From NCBI GenBank assembly GCA_002440825.1, contig DJVH01000083.1, forward strand, positions 1 to 27,021: DNA of 27,021 nt, written 5' to 3'. The notes beneath the pieces are model-generated. The model saw nothing but the letters and a program-made list of their open reading frames with translations. It had not been told where the DNA came from and searched no databases. This stretch comes from Bacteriovoracaceae bacterium UBA6261. GTDB lineage: Bacteria; Bdellovibrionota; Bacteriovoracia; Bacteriovoracales; Bacteriovoracaceae. Shown here one piece after another: positions 1 to 7,794 of this stretch; position 1 is the stretch's first letter; each line of letters opens with the position of its first letter. Both the position numbers and the translations under genes were made by a program.

Positions 1-62
1 GCTGGACCGGCCCCAATGATCACCACATCGCTTTGACAGAATGTATCGACACTATTTTCCAT
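1..62 (-). CDS. FAD-dependent oxidoreductase, N-terminal fragment
   Basis: The minus strand reads from an ATG at 60-62 and runs off the left edge of the window after about 20 codons. The visible protein contains SDVVIIGAGPA, a beta strand followed by GxGxxA. This is the dinucleotide-binding fingerprint at the start of FAD-dependent oxidoreductases such as thioredoxin reductase-like and geranylgeranyl reductase-like proteins. No strong Shine-Dalgarno precedes the ATG. The gene is divergent from the metallophosphoesterase operon, with under 50 bp between the two start codons. Radical-SAM/transferase clusters like the one next door often include a flavoprotein, so a linked role is possible, but the substrate cannot be told from this fragment. 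Confidence 0.7.
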   Translation of the reverse strand, partial: MENSVDTFCQSDVVIIGAGP

Positions 63-97
63 GTTTCAATTTTAATTCAATAGTCCTGATTATTCAT

Positions 98-103
98 TAT
101 AAT
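98..103 (+). promoter_or_regulatory. Perfect -10 hexamer just before metallophosphoesterase ATG
   Basis: TATAAT lies 6 bp before the ATG at 110. A transcript starting at the usual distance would begin at or next to the start codon, giving a leaderless mRNA. This agrees with the lack of a Shine-Dalgarno before that ATG. No good -35 hexamer is visible around 75-80. Confidence 0.4.
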
Positions 104-109
104 AAATGG

Positions 110-1285
110 ATGACAATCGTACCTACTCTCATTTCCGGTTTCATTTCATTGCTGTTGTGGTTGTATATCCGCCACAATATCAAACGCAATATCATCAATC
201 TTTTTCAGCTTAATTATCGAGCGATCTGGATATTTGATTTTTTCTTTTTCTATTGTGGGTTTTTCCGCTTCCTTTACAGAATTCAGGGCCCCTCAATCAA
301 TAATTCATTTTTTTATTTTCTGATGAATTTCAGTTATGTCATGCTGGGCCTTCTTGGCTTGTTGACCTTGCTTTTTATTGCACTGGATATCAAGCATTTC
401 TTTGATCGCTTCTTACATCCTGTCGACCGTCCGCAAATAGATCATTCACGAAGAGACTTTTTCAAAAAGAATCTTGCCTTGACCGGTATTGCTGCAAGCA
501 CAGTCGTTACAGGGGTAGGTTTTGCCAACAGCTTTGATCCGAAAATAAAAAAAGTGGAAATTCCTTTACCAGACGAACACAAAAATCTGCACGGTTTGAA
601 AATCGTACAACTTTCAGACATTCATATCGGCCCTACACTCAAAAAAGATTTTTGCGAAATGCTTAGAGAGCGAATTGAATCCATAGACGCTGATTTGGTC
701 GTTATTACTGGAGATATGATTGATGGCAAAGTTGAATATCTGAAAGATGAGCTTCTTCCTTTAACAAAATTGAAATCAAAATTGGGAACTTTTTTTGTAA
801 CAGGCAATCATGAGTATTATTGGTTTGCCAATGAATGGATTGAATGGAGCAAAACATCAGGACTGAATCCTTTAATAAATGAACACAGAAAACTGACCTA
901 TAATAATACTGAATTTTACCTTGCAGGCGTGAATGATCCTTTTAGTGTCAGGCTTGATCCTGAAAATGGAACGAATCCGGCCAAAGCGGTTGCAGGCGTT
1001 CCTGATTCCGCCTATAAGATTCTGCTCGCTCATCAGCCGGTCACATGCTTTCAGGCGGCTAAATATGGTTTTCATACTCAGCTTTCGGGACATACACATG
1101 GCGGCCAGGGATTTCCGTGGAACGTTGCGGTTATGGCGATTCAGCCCTATGTACGAGGATTAAACAATCATGAAGGAATGAATGTTTACGTGCATTCGGG
1201 AACAGGATTCTGGGGCCCCCCCAACAGATTTATGGTCGATTCCGAAATTGCTGAAATTCATTTTATACACAGGGAAAACGCATGA
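110..1285 (+). CDS. Membrane-anchored metallophosphoesterase (YkuE/YaeI-like)
   Basis: A 391-residue calcineurin-like metallophosphoesterase. All metal-site motifs are present: SDIHIG (169-174), GDMIDG (201-206), GNHEYY (232-237), AHQP (307-310) and SGHTHGG (326-332). Three hydrophobic segments fill roughly residues 3-20, 38-58 and 66-94. A twin-arginine-like SRRDFFKK (113-120) and a second hydrophobic stretch follow, so the catalytic domain is probably outside the cytoplasm. The reading frame extends upstream to an ATG at 41, but that region overlaps the start of the divergent flavoprotein gene and has no ribosome site. The ATG at 110, right behind a TATAAT, is therefore preferred. The stop overlaps the next ATG (ATGA), so it is translationally coupled to the ArsS-like gene. 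The substrate is unknown; known relatives act on phosphodiesters, some on lipid-linked sugars. Confidence 0.88.
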   Translation: MTIVPTLISGFISLLLWLYIRHNIKRNIINLFQLNYRAIWIFDFFFFYCGFFRFLYRIQGPSINNSFFYFLMNFSYVMLGLLGLLTLLFIALDIKHFFDRFLHPVDRPQIDHSRRDFFKKNLALTGIAASTVVTGVGFANSFDPKIKKVEIPLPDEHKNLHGLKIVQLSDIHIGPTLKKDFCEMLRERIESIDADLVVITGDMIDGKVEYLKDELLPLTKLKSKLGTFFVTGNHEYYWFANEWIEWSKTSGLNPLINEHRKLTYNNTEFYLAGVNDPFSVRLDPENGTNPAKAVAGVPDSAYKILLAHQPVTCFQAAKYGFHTQLSGHTHGGQGFPWNVAVMAIQPYVRGLNNHEGMNVYVHSGTGFWGPPNRFMVDSEIAEIHFIHRENA

Positions 1286-2235
1286 TTGCATTTGCAAAAA
1301 AACTTGCTGAACACAACATTGATTTAAAAAGAAGCTCATTGGACACACTTCAGATTAATCTTGGCAAGCTTTGCAATCAGGCTTGCCATCACTGCCATGT
1401 TGAAGCAGGTCCTCTCAGAAAAGAAATCATGAGCGAAACAACTATTGATCGTCTTATCTGGCTTATGCAACAAACTCCCGGTTTAAAAACAATAGATCTC
1501 ACTGGTGGGGCACCGGAAATGAATCCTCATTTTAAAAAGCTTGTGAAGGCTGCCCGAGCACTGAATCTGGAAGTCATAGACAGATGCAATCTCACCATTT
1601 TTTTTGAAAATGGATTTGACGACATTCCCTTATTTTTAAAAGAAAACAAAGTTCATGTGGTCGCTTCTCTTCCATGCTACACAAAAGACAATGTCGATAA
1701 ACAAAGAGGCAGAGGTGTTTTTGACAAGAGTATTGAGGGCCTGAAGCAACTCAATGATCTTGGTTTCGGCATTGAGGGAACAGGCTTAAAACTTGATCTT
1801 GTTTACAATCCGGGAGGAGCTTTTCTTCCTGGAAACCAACAAAAGCTTGAATCAGATTATAGGCGTGAGTTAAAGCAGTACTGCAATCTCGAGTTCAATC
1901 ATCTGTTCACAATAACAAACATGCCAATCAAGCGTTTTCTTGATGATCTGAATCGTCAGGGAAAGTTGACGGAGTATATGACTTTACTTGTAGATAATTT
2001 CAATCTTAGCGCCGTAGACTCAGTGATGTGCAAATCACTTCTTTCGATTGGTTGGGATGGTGAAATTTATGATTGCGATTTTAACCAGATGCTGGAAATG
2101 AAAGTTAAGTCCGGTCAAACGATCTGGGAAATCGATTCACTCCATGAATTCAAAAATGCGTCCATTGCTTTAGCTGATCATTGCTATGGATGTACGGCTG
2201 GAGCAGGAAGTTCTTGTGGCGGAGCTCTCACTTAA
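1282..2235 (+). CDS. arsS: Arsenosugar-type radical SAM enzyme ArsS family
   Basis: A 317-residue radical SAM protein. The CX3CX2C cluster motif is C31, C35 and C38 in CNQACHHCHVEAGP, which should bind a 4Fe-4S cluster and S-adenosylmethionine. The C-terminus carries DHCYGCTAGAGSSCGG (299-314), a cysteine-rich tail characteristic of the rSAM_SeCys/ArsS family. Some members have selenocysteine in this family; here the visible residues are ordinary cysteines. ArsS is known to use SAM to build the 5'-deoxyadenosyl group of arsenosugars from methylated arsenic. No ArsM methyltransferase is seen in the window, so the arsenic substrate is inferred from family only. The ATG overlaps the upstream stop codon, and the stop codon directly abuts the ATG of the transferase gene, giving a tight three-gene operon. 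Confidence 0.85.
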   Translation: MIAFAKKLAEHNIDLKRSSLDTLQINLGKLCNQACHHCHVEAGPLRKEIMSETTIDRLIWLMQQTPGLKTIDLTGGAPEMNPHFKKLVKAARALNLEVIDRCNLTIFFENGFDDIPLFLKENKVHVVASLPCYTKDNVDKQRGRGVFDKSIEGLKQLNDLGFGIEGTGLKLDLVYNPGGAFLPGNQQKLESDYRRELKQYCNLEFNHLFTITNMPIKRFLDDLNRQGKLTEYMTLLVDNFNLSAVDSVMCKSLLSIGWDGEIYDCDFNQMLEMKVKSGQTIWEIDSLHEFKNASIALADHCYGCTAGAGSSCGGALT

Positions 2236-3582
2236 ATGAAAGATTTAAGTATTATCATTCCGGTTAAGGCAGGAGAACAGGCGTGGCGTGAGTTACTGTC
2301 TGATCTACTATCCTCTAACGGCGATTTCGAAATCATTCTGGTAGGGCCTGACTTTCAAAATTTTTCTTCTGAAGACCCGCGTGTGAAATTCGTCTATTGC
2401 AAACAAGGAAGAGCTCTTCAACAAAATCATGGTGCAAGTATCGCTACCCGCTCCTGCCTGTGGTTTCTTCATGCTGACTCACGTCTCTCCAACAGGTCTA
2501 TTCAGAGAGTAGAGCAGAAATTAAAAGAAAATCCTGAAGCGATTTATTTTTTTGATTTAAACTTTCTTCCCGATGGGCCAAGAATAATGTTTCTCAACGC
2601 CATTGGCGCTTATTGGAGATCTCATCTTTTAAAAATGCCATTTGGAGATCAGGGTTTTTTCATGAAAAGAAAGACCTTTTTCTCTTTGGGCCTATTCAAT
2701 GAACAAGCAAAATACGGTGAAGACCATCTATTCATCTGGCGCGCGCGACAACGAGGAGTAAGTGTTCTTCCAGCCTTCTCAGAGCTTTTCACCAGTGCAC
2801 GCAAATATAAAAATATCGGATGGGTCACTACCACTACCCGGCACCTGGTTCTCACTTATAAACAAGCTGTTCCGGAATGGATCAAGCTCATCCAGACTCG
2901 AAATAAAAAAAAATGGACGAGTGCGGTCGCTATTTTTGTTAAAACACCTGGTGTTTCTGAAATTAAAAGCCGGCTGGCAGCTTCAATCGGAGAACAAAAT
3001 GCGCTGGAGTTTTACGAGCTTTCTCTTAAGGCCACTCAAGCTTTTGTGATGGAAGCCATTAAAAAAAGCGAAGGCAAGCTTGAAGCTTATTGGGCCGTTG
3101 CTGAAAAAGATCAAACTGAAGATGTACACTGGAATAGTTTTAAGACGATTTCCCAAGGCTCAGGCGACCTTGGTGAACGACTCGCCAGTGTTTATTCCAA
3201 GCTTCAGCAGAAACACAGAAAAGTCTTTTTAATTGGCGCTGATTCGCCTCAGATGAACTACAAAACTTTATTGAAGGCAGAGTTTAAACTCATCTCATCT
3301 TCTAATTTTATCTTAGGAGAAACTGAGGACGGTGGGTTCTATTTGTTTGGAGCCAGAGGAATTATCGAGCGTGCCATCTGGAAAGCGATTCCTTATAGTT
3401 CCGAAGAAACTTCTTCTGCACTTGTCGAACAGTTTGGAAAATCGAGAGCTATCTTTTTGGAAAAAAACTTTGATATCGATTATTACGAAGACCTTGAGAA
3501 GCTTGCAGATTTTCCAACGGACAATCTATTGCCTGAGCAGATAGCCGTTATCCACTGGGCAAAAAAATTTAAGCGAGAGTGA
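2236..3582 (+). CDS. Two-domain transferase: GT2 glycosyltransferase + DUF2064
   Basis: A 448-residue fusion of the two 'rSAM/selenodomain-associated' transferases (TIGR04283 and TIGR04282 types). Residues 1 to about 225 form a GT-A glycosyltransferase 2 domain: SIIIPV at the start, GRALQQNHGA (58-67), the nucleotide-sugar/metal motif LHADSR (78-83) and GDQGFF (137-142). Residues from about 228 to the end form the second transferase, with IFVKTPGVSEIKSRLA, GADSPQ (334-339) and TEDGGFYLFG (363-372), resembling nucleotidyltransferases of the DUF2064 group. The ATG follows the arsS stop with no gap. Its steady association with ArsS suggests it attaches or prepares the sugar part of the product, but this is unproven. 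Its last 14 bp overlap the convergent helicase gene. Confidence 0.85.
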   Translation: MKDLSIIIPVKAGEQAWRELLSDLLSSNGDFEIILVGPDFQNFSSEDPRVKFVYCKQGRALQQNHGASIATRSCLWFLHADSRLSNRSIQRVEQKLKENPEAIYFFDLNFLPDGPRIMFLNAIGAYWRSHLLKMPFGDQGFFMKRKTFFSLGLFNEQAKYGEDHLFIWRARQRGVSVLPAFSELFTSARKYKNIGWVTTTTRHLVLTYKQAVPEWIKLIQTRNKKKWTSAVAIFVKTPGVSEIKSRLAASIGEQNALEFYELSLKATQAFVMEAIKKSEGKLEAYWAVAEKDQTEDVHWNSFKTISQGSGDLGERLASVYSKLQQKHRKVFLIGADSPQMNYKTLLKAEFKLISSSNFILGETEDGGFYLFGARGIIERAIWKAIPYSSEETSSALVEQFGKSRAIFLEKNFDIDYYEDLEKLADFPTDNLLPEQIAVIHWAKKFKRE

Positions 3583-5869
3583 TGGGCGCAAACTTCACCA
3601 TGAATTTTTTTCTGGCTCCATCTGCAAACTTAATCAACACTTTTTCATCCGATCCGGAACCTTCGCTCTCTTCAACTTTTCCTTTTCCGTAAAGCGAATG
3701 AACGACATTCGATCCTTTAGGGAACTTCGGCTGATGAAACGATTCTCTCGGAGCAGATTTAGTTGATGAAGATGCCGTTTCTTTTACTTGATAAACAACT
3801 GGCCCGTCATCATATTTTGTTTCTTGTGATTGATCATAAGGGTCATAGTTATCGCTGTCGTGTCGCCCACCCCAACTTGAGTGAAATTCAGTTGAACGAG
3901 ACGGGCTGCTCAGTTTCTTCCACGAGAATGTATTCTCAGGAATTTCATCAATGAACCGGCTAGGACCATTAAATTTCACCTGGCCGAAAAGCATTCTCCC
4001 CTGAGCAAAGCAAATATAAAGTTTAACCATAGCGCGAGTCATGGCCACATAGAAAAGCCTGCGCTCTTCTTCCATTGCATTGTCGCCGCCTTCAACGCTT
4101 CTATAGCTTGGAAAAACATTCTCTTCTGCCCCCACAACGAAGGCATGAGTGAACTCAAGTCCTTTCGCGCCATGAACTGTCATCAGAGATATTTCGCCTT
4201 CGGTAGGAATAGCATTTTCATCAAATTCAGAGCTGGAATCCAAAGTAATCGTCTCCAAAAAGCCCTCTAACGAAGGCGCGGGAGTCGATTCTTCAAACTG
4301 CGTAATTGCATTCAATAATTCGTCGAGGTTTTCAAGACGAGCCAGCGTTTCGTAATCTTTGTTTGCTTTGAGAAAAGCGTAGTAACCTGATTCATGCAGC
4401 ACTTTCTCGTAAATCGTCGATGGCTTAACTCTGTTCTCATTCATGACTTTCAGCTCGCTGATCAGCGTAACGAATTCAGAGAGAGAAGATTTGATTTTCG
4501 CCGAGAGCTTTATGTGAGAGAAGTCCTCTCCTCCTGTGACGATTTTCTCAATGATTTCCCAAAGAGATGTATTTGCGTTTACAGCTTCGATTTCAAGCTT
4601 GCGAAGAGATGTAGCTCCCACTCCTCTTGCCGGCACATTAATAATGCGGCTCAGGGCCAGAGAATCTTTCGAATTGATGATGAGACGAAGATAAGAAAGC
4701 ATATCTTTAATTTCTTTTCTTTCGTAGAATTTAACACCGCCAATAACCCGATAGTGAATTTTATATTTTCTAAGTGAATCTTCTATCAAACGAGCTTGAG
4801 CATTCGAGCGATAAAAGATTGCCATTTCTTTATAAGGAACACCTTCGCGATGTAGCTTGGCCGTTTCCTGGGCCACGTACTCAGCTTCTTCTTTATCGTT
4901 GAAACATTCGACGATCTGGATGGCATCCCCTTCAGGGTTGTCAGTCCACATATGTTTGCCTTTTCTCATGATATTTTTTTCAATAACACAAGAAGCTGCC
5001 TCGATAATCGTTTTCGAAGAACGGTAGTTTTGCTCAAGCTTGAGTACCTTCACGTCAGGAAAAACTTTTTCGAAATCAAGAATGTTTCTGATATCTGCGC
5101 CACGCCATGAATAAATCGATTGATCTTCATCACCGACCACGCATATATTTCTGCGTTTTCCACAAAGCATGCGAATGAGTTCAAATTGCGCACGGTTTGT
5201 ATCCTGATACTCATCTACTAAAACGTAGTGAAACCTGTTCTGATATCGGTTTAAAACATCAGGAAATTTTTCGAACAATTGAATAACGGCTGTGATAAGT
5301 CCGCCGAAATCAACTGCATTGGCTCGATGAAGCTCGGCCTCATACTCTTCGAAATAACCGAAATATTCATCAGTCGGATCTGCCGCACCTTCGCTCATGA
5401 CACGGCCAGGGTAATAGCCATTGTTTTTCAGCGTATCAATATAAGAAAGAATTTCAAAAGGATTAATCTCTTTTGTAGAGATCCCTCTGCGTTCCAATAA
5501 AGATTTTGCAATGGCCTTTGATTCACCTTCATCATAAATGGTGAAGTTCCGTGAAAGGCCAAGAAAGTTGGCTTCTGAACGAAGAAGTCGCGCGCAAAAA
5601 GCGTGAAAAGTTGTAATTTGAAGAGAACCAATATCAAGATGAGGTAATTCAGAGGCAATGCGCTCGCGCATTTCGCGGGCAGCTTTATTTGAAAACGTCA
5701 GTGCAAGCAATTGGTGTGGACTTAAATTTTTTTCGTCTAAAAGATAAGTAATGCGAGTGACGAGAGTTTTTGTTTTACCAGAGCCGGCACCTGCTAAAAT
5801 CATAACAGGGCCGTCTGTTTGAAGAACTGCTTCTTTTTGTACGGGGTTTAGTCCAGTGAGATTTACCAT
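3569..5869 (-). CDS. UvrD/PcrA-type superfamily 1 DNA helicase
   Basis: A 766-residue SF1A helicase that unwinds DNA 3' to 5' in repair, replication restart and transcription-coupled repair. Visible motifs are the Q-motif region LNPVQKEAV, Walker A AGAGSGKT (26-33), motif Ia LTFSNKAAREM, Walker B DEYQDTN (219-225), motif III GDEDQSIYSWRGA (246-258), motif V LMTVHGAKGLEF and motif VI VAMTRA. The C-terminal 50 residues (VVHSLYGKGKV and onward) match the Tudor-like RNA-polymerase-binding domain of UvrD/PcrA, which argues against Rep. Length and layout are normal. The ATG lies 20 bp behind the glmS stop without a clear ribosome site, so it is probably read with glmS. Its 3' end overlaps the convergent transferase gene by 14 bp with no terminator seen. 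Confidence 0.93.
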   Translation of the reverse strand: MVNLTGLNPVQKEAVLQTDGPVMILAGAGSGKTKTLVTRITYLLDEKNLSPHQLLALTFSNKAAREMRERIASELPHLDIGSLQITTFHAFCARLLRSEANFLGLSRNFTIYDEGESKAIAKSLLERRGISTKEINPFEILSYIDTLKNNGYYPGRVMSEGAADPTDEYFGYFEEYEAELHRANAVDFGGLITAVIQLFEKFPDVLNRYQNRFHYVLVDEYQDTNRAQFELIRMLCGKRRNICVVGDEDQSIYSWRGADIRNILDFEKVFPDVKVLKLEQNYRSSKTIIEAASCVIEKNIMRKGKHMWTDNPEGDAIQIVECFNDKEEAEYVAQETAKLHREGVPYKEMAIFYRSNAQARLIEDSLRKYKIHYRVIGGVKFYERKEIKDMLSYLRLIINSKDSLALSRIINVPARGVGATSLRKLEIEAVNANTSLWEIIEKIVTGGEDFSHIKLSAKIKSSLSEFVTLISELKVMNENRVKPSTIYEKVLHESGYYAFLKANKDYETLARLENLDELLNAITQFEESTPAPSLEGFLETITLDSSSEFDENAIPTEGEISLMTVHGAKGLEFTHAFVVGAEENVFPSYRSVEGGDNAMEEERRLFYVAMTRAMVKLYICFAQGRMLFGQVKFNGPSRFIDEIPENTFSWKKLSSPSRSTEFHSSWGGRHDSDNYDPYDQSQETKYDDGPVVYQVKETASSSTKSAPRESFHQPKFPKGSNVVHSLYGKGKVEESEGSGSDEKVLIKFADGARKKFMVKFAPITLA

Positions 5870-5889
5870 GAAATGATAATCGCAAAAAA

Positions 5890-7716
5890 CTATTCAACAG
5901 TCACGGACTTCGCCAAATTTCTTGGCTTGTCGATATCTGTTCCCTTGAACTTCGCCATGTAGTACGCCAGAAGTTGGTTCACAACGTTCACATAAAGCGG
6001 CGCAAGTTCATCAAGACCGTCAAAATCAAGAGGAATATAGAAGTTGCTAAGGGCCTGAAGCTCCTGATTGCCACGTGGACCGACGCCCACGATGATCCCT
6101 TTTCTCGCTTTGATTTCCTGAATATTTGAAACTGTTTTTTCAAAAAGATCAGGAGCAACAAGAGCGACATTCACCATATCTTCATCAATAAGTGCAATTG
6201 GGCCGTGTTTTAATTCTCCGGCCGCATAACCTTCAGCGTGAACGTAAGCAATTTCTTTCAGCTTAAGTGCGCCTTCAAGAGCAATCGGGAAATAAGCGCC
6301 TCTACCAGTGTAGAAGAAACCTTTGTGGTTATAAATGGATTCAGCTACGGATTTAATTGAATCACTGTTTGCAAGAAGCATATCAATTCTGTCTGCCAGT
6401 AATGAGAATTTTCCTGTGAGCTGAACTTTTTTATTCTCATCTTTCAGATCGCCAGCAAGAGCTGCCGACATTAAACGACCGGTAAGTGCTTGTTGAGTAA
6501 ATGCTTTAGTTGAAGCTACGCCGATTTCAACACCTGCGCGAATCAAAAGATTGTCATCGCAATCGCGATAAAGAGTCGAGCCCTCTACGTTAACGATCGA
6601 AAGTGTTTTTACGCCTGCTTTCTTGCAAAGTGATTGAGCAGCAAGTGTATCTGCCGTTTCACCTGACTGAGAAACGAAAATGCCGACATCGCCTTCTTTT
6701 AAAATAGGATTGCGGTACCTGAATTCTGAAGCAAGTTCAACATTAGCAGGAATGCGGTTGATTCCTTCAAGGAAATCTCTCACGACAAGACCAGCGTAGG
6801 CTGCGGTTCCACAGGCAGAAATATAAACTCTGCTTGGTTTATAGGTAGCAATTTTTTCCAGAGCTTCTTTTCCTTCGCCTGCAAAATAGTACGAAGTGAG
6901 GTTTCTAATGAGACCCGGTTGCTCATGAATCTCCTTAAGCATGAAATGTTCGAATTCACCTTTTTCAGAAACTTCCACTGACATGTCTTGTTTCTTTGAA
7001 AGGTAACGAGTTGTTTTGCTCAAATCAAGTTCGTAAAAATTAATCAAATTTTTATTAGCGCTTGAAAGGTGAACAATCACTTCATCTTCAGGGAAATAAA
7101 GTTTGTGAACAATGCCGGCAAGAGCATACGGATCTGAAGAAACGAGAGCTTCGCTCGTTACTTCATTGATACCTGCGACAAGTGGCGCTCCTCTTTTCAC
7201 AGCGAAAATTTCACCTGTCTTTGGATAAAGAACGACAAAAGCAGAATTGCCATGAATTCGTTTGAATGACTTTGAAATAGCTTCAAGAATAGGAACATTT
7301 TTTTTGAGCTCAAATGTGACTAGTTCCAGAAAAGCTTCCGAGTCAGTTTCAGATTTAAAAGAAACACCATGACCCATTAATTCTTTTTTAAGTTCGTTGG
7401 CATTTTCAATAATACCGTTATGGATAATTGAAAGTGTGTCGTTGCTGTGGGGGTGAGCGTTTACATCAGTAACGCCACCATGAGTGGCCCAACGGGTGTG
7501 ACCGATACATGTGCGTGCGATAACGTTTTTACCTTCAAGTTCAGCTTTGAGGTTATCAAGCTTTCCCGCTTTTTTATAAAACTGCATTTTGTTGTTTTCA
7601 TCAATAAAACTCACGCCTGCCGAATCATAGCCCCGGTATTCAAGACGACGAAGCCCTTCGAGAACGATCTGAACTGAGTTATGAGAAGGTCCGATATAAC
7701 CGACGATTCCACACAT
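5890..7716 (-). CDS. glmS: Glutamine-fructose-6-phosphate aminotransferase GlmS
   Basis: A 608-residue cytoplasmic enzyme making glucosamine-6-phosphate from fructose-6-phosphate and glutamine, the first committed step to UDP-GlcNAc. The protein must start MCGIVGYIG because Cys2 becomes the N-terminal nucleophile. The ATG at 7716 gives exactly this and has AGGTG seven bases upstream, so the TTG five codons earlier is rejected. The glutaminase domain (RLEYRGYDSAG, TRWATHGG, AHPHSN) is followed by two SIS sugar-isomerase domains (SACGTAAYAG, SQSGETADT, ASTKAFTQQ) and the usual C-terminal DKPRNLAKSVTVE. It follows glmU, the later pathway enzyme, after 78 bp holding a hairpin and palindromes. No glmS ribozyme-like sequence is evident in that short leader. 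Confidence 0.97.
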   Translation of the reverse strand: MCGIVGYIGPSHNSVQIVLEGLRRLEYRGYDSAGVSFIDENNKMQFYKKAGKLDNLKAELEGKNVIARTCIGHTRWATHGGVTDVNAHPHSNDTLSIIHNGIIENANELKKELMGHGVSFKSETDSEAFLELVTFELKKNVPILEAISKSFKRIHGNSAFVVLYPKTGEIFAVKRGAPLVAGINEVTSEALVSSDPYALAGIVHKLYFPEDEVIVHLSSANKNLINFYELDLSKTTRYLSKKQDMSVEVSEKGEFEHFMLKEIHEQPGLIRNLTSYYFAGEGKEALEKIATYKPSRVYISACGTAAYAGLVVRDFLEGINRIPANVELASEFRYRNPILKEGDVGIFVSQSGETADTLAAQSLCKKAGVKTLSIVNVEGSTLYRDCDDNLLIRAGVEIGVASTKAFTQQALTGRLMSAALAGDLKDENKKVQLTGKFSLLADRIDMLLANSDSIKSVAESIYNHKGFFYTGRGAYFPIALEGALKLKEIAYVHAEGYAAGELKHGPIALIDEDMVNVALVAPDLFEKTVSNIQEIKARKGIIVGVGPRGNQELQALSNFYIPLDFDGLDELAPLYVNVVNQLLAYYMAKFKGTDIDKPRNLAKSVTVE

Positions 7717-7744
7717 AAAATTCACCTGCAAAAATCAAATTAAG

Positions 7745-7761
7745 CCCGGAAAAATTCCGGG
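7745..7761 (-). terminator. Hairpin between glmU and glmS
   Basis: A perfect 7-bp stem CCCGGAA/TTCCGGG with a 3-nt loop, followed on the minus strand by an interrupted T-rich run (CTTAATTTGATTTTTG). It could terminate or attenuate glmU transcription before glmS, or be a structure in the glmS leader. The T-run is imperfect, so read-through is likely. Confidence 0.45.
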
Positions 7762-7766
7762 ACATA

Positions 7767-7780
7767 TAGTGATATCACTA
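7767..7780. repeat. Perfect 14-bp palindrome in glmU-glmS gap
   Basis: TAGTGATATCACTA is its own reverse complement. A second short palindrome, AGAGCTCT at 7780-7787, abuts it. Together they fill the space between the glmU stop and the hairpin. They could be a dimeric repressor site for glmS, but no regulator can be named. Confidence 0.5.
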
Positions 7781-7794
7781 GAGCTCTGAACTGT

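Noticed and set aside
41..109. Start of the metallophosphoesterase at the ATG at 41
   Set aside because: The region overlaps the start of a divergent flavoprotein gene, has no ribosome site, and a TATAAT sits between it and the better start at 110.
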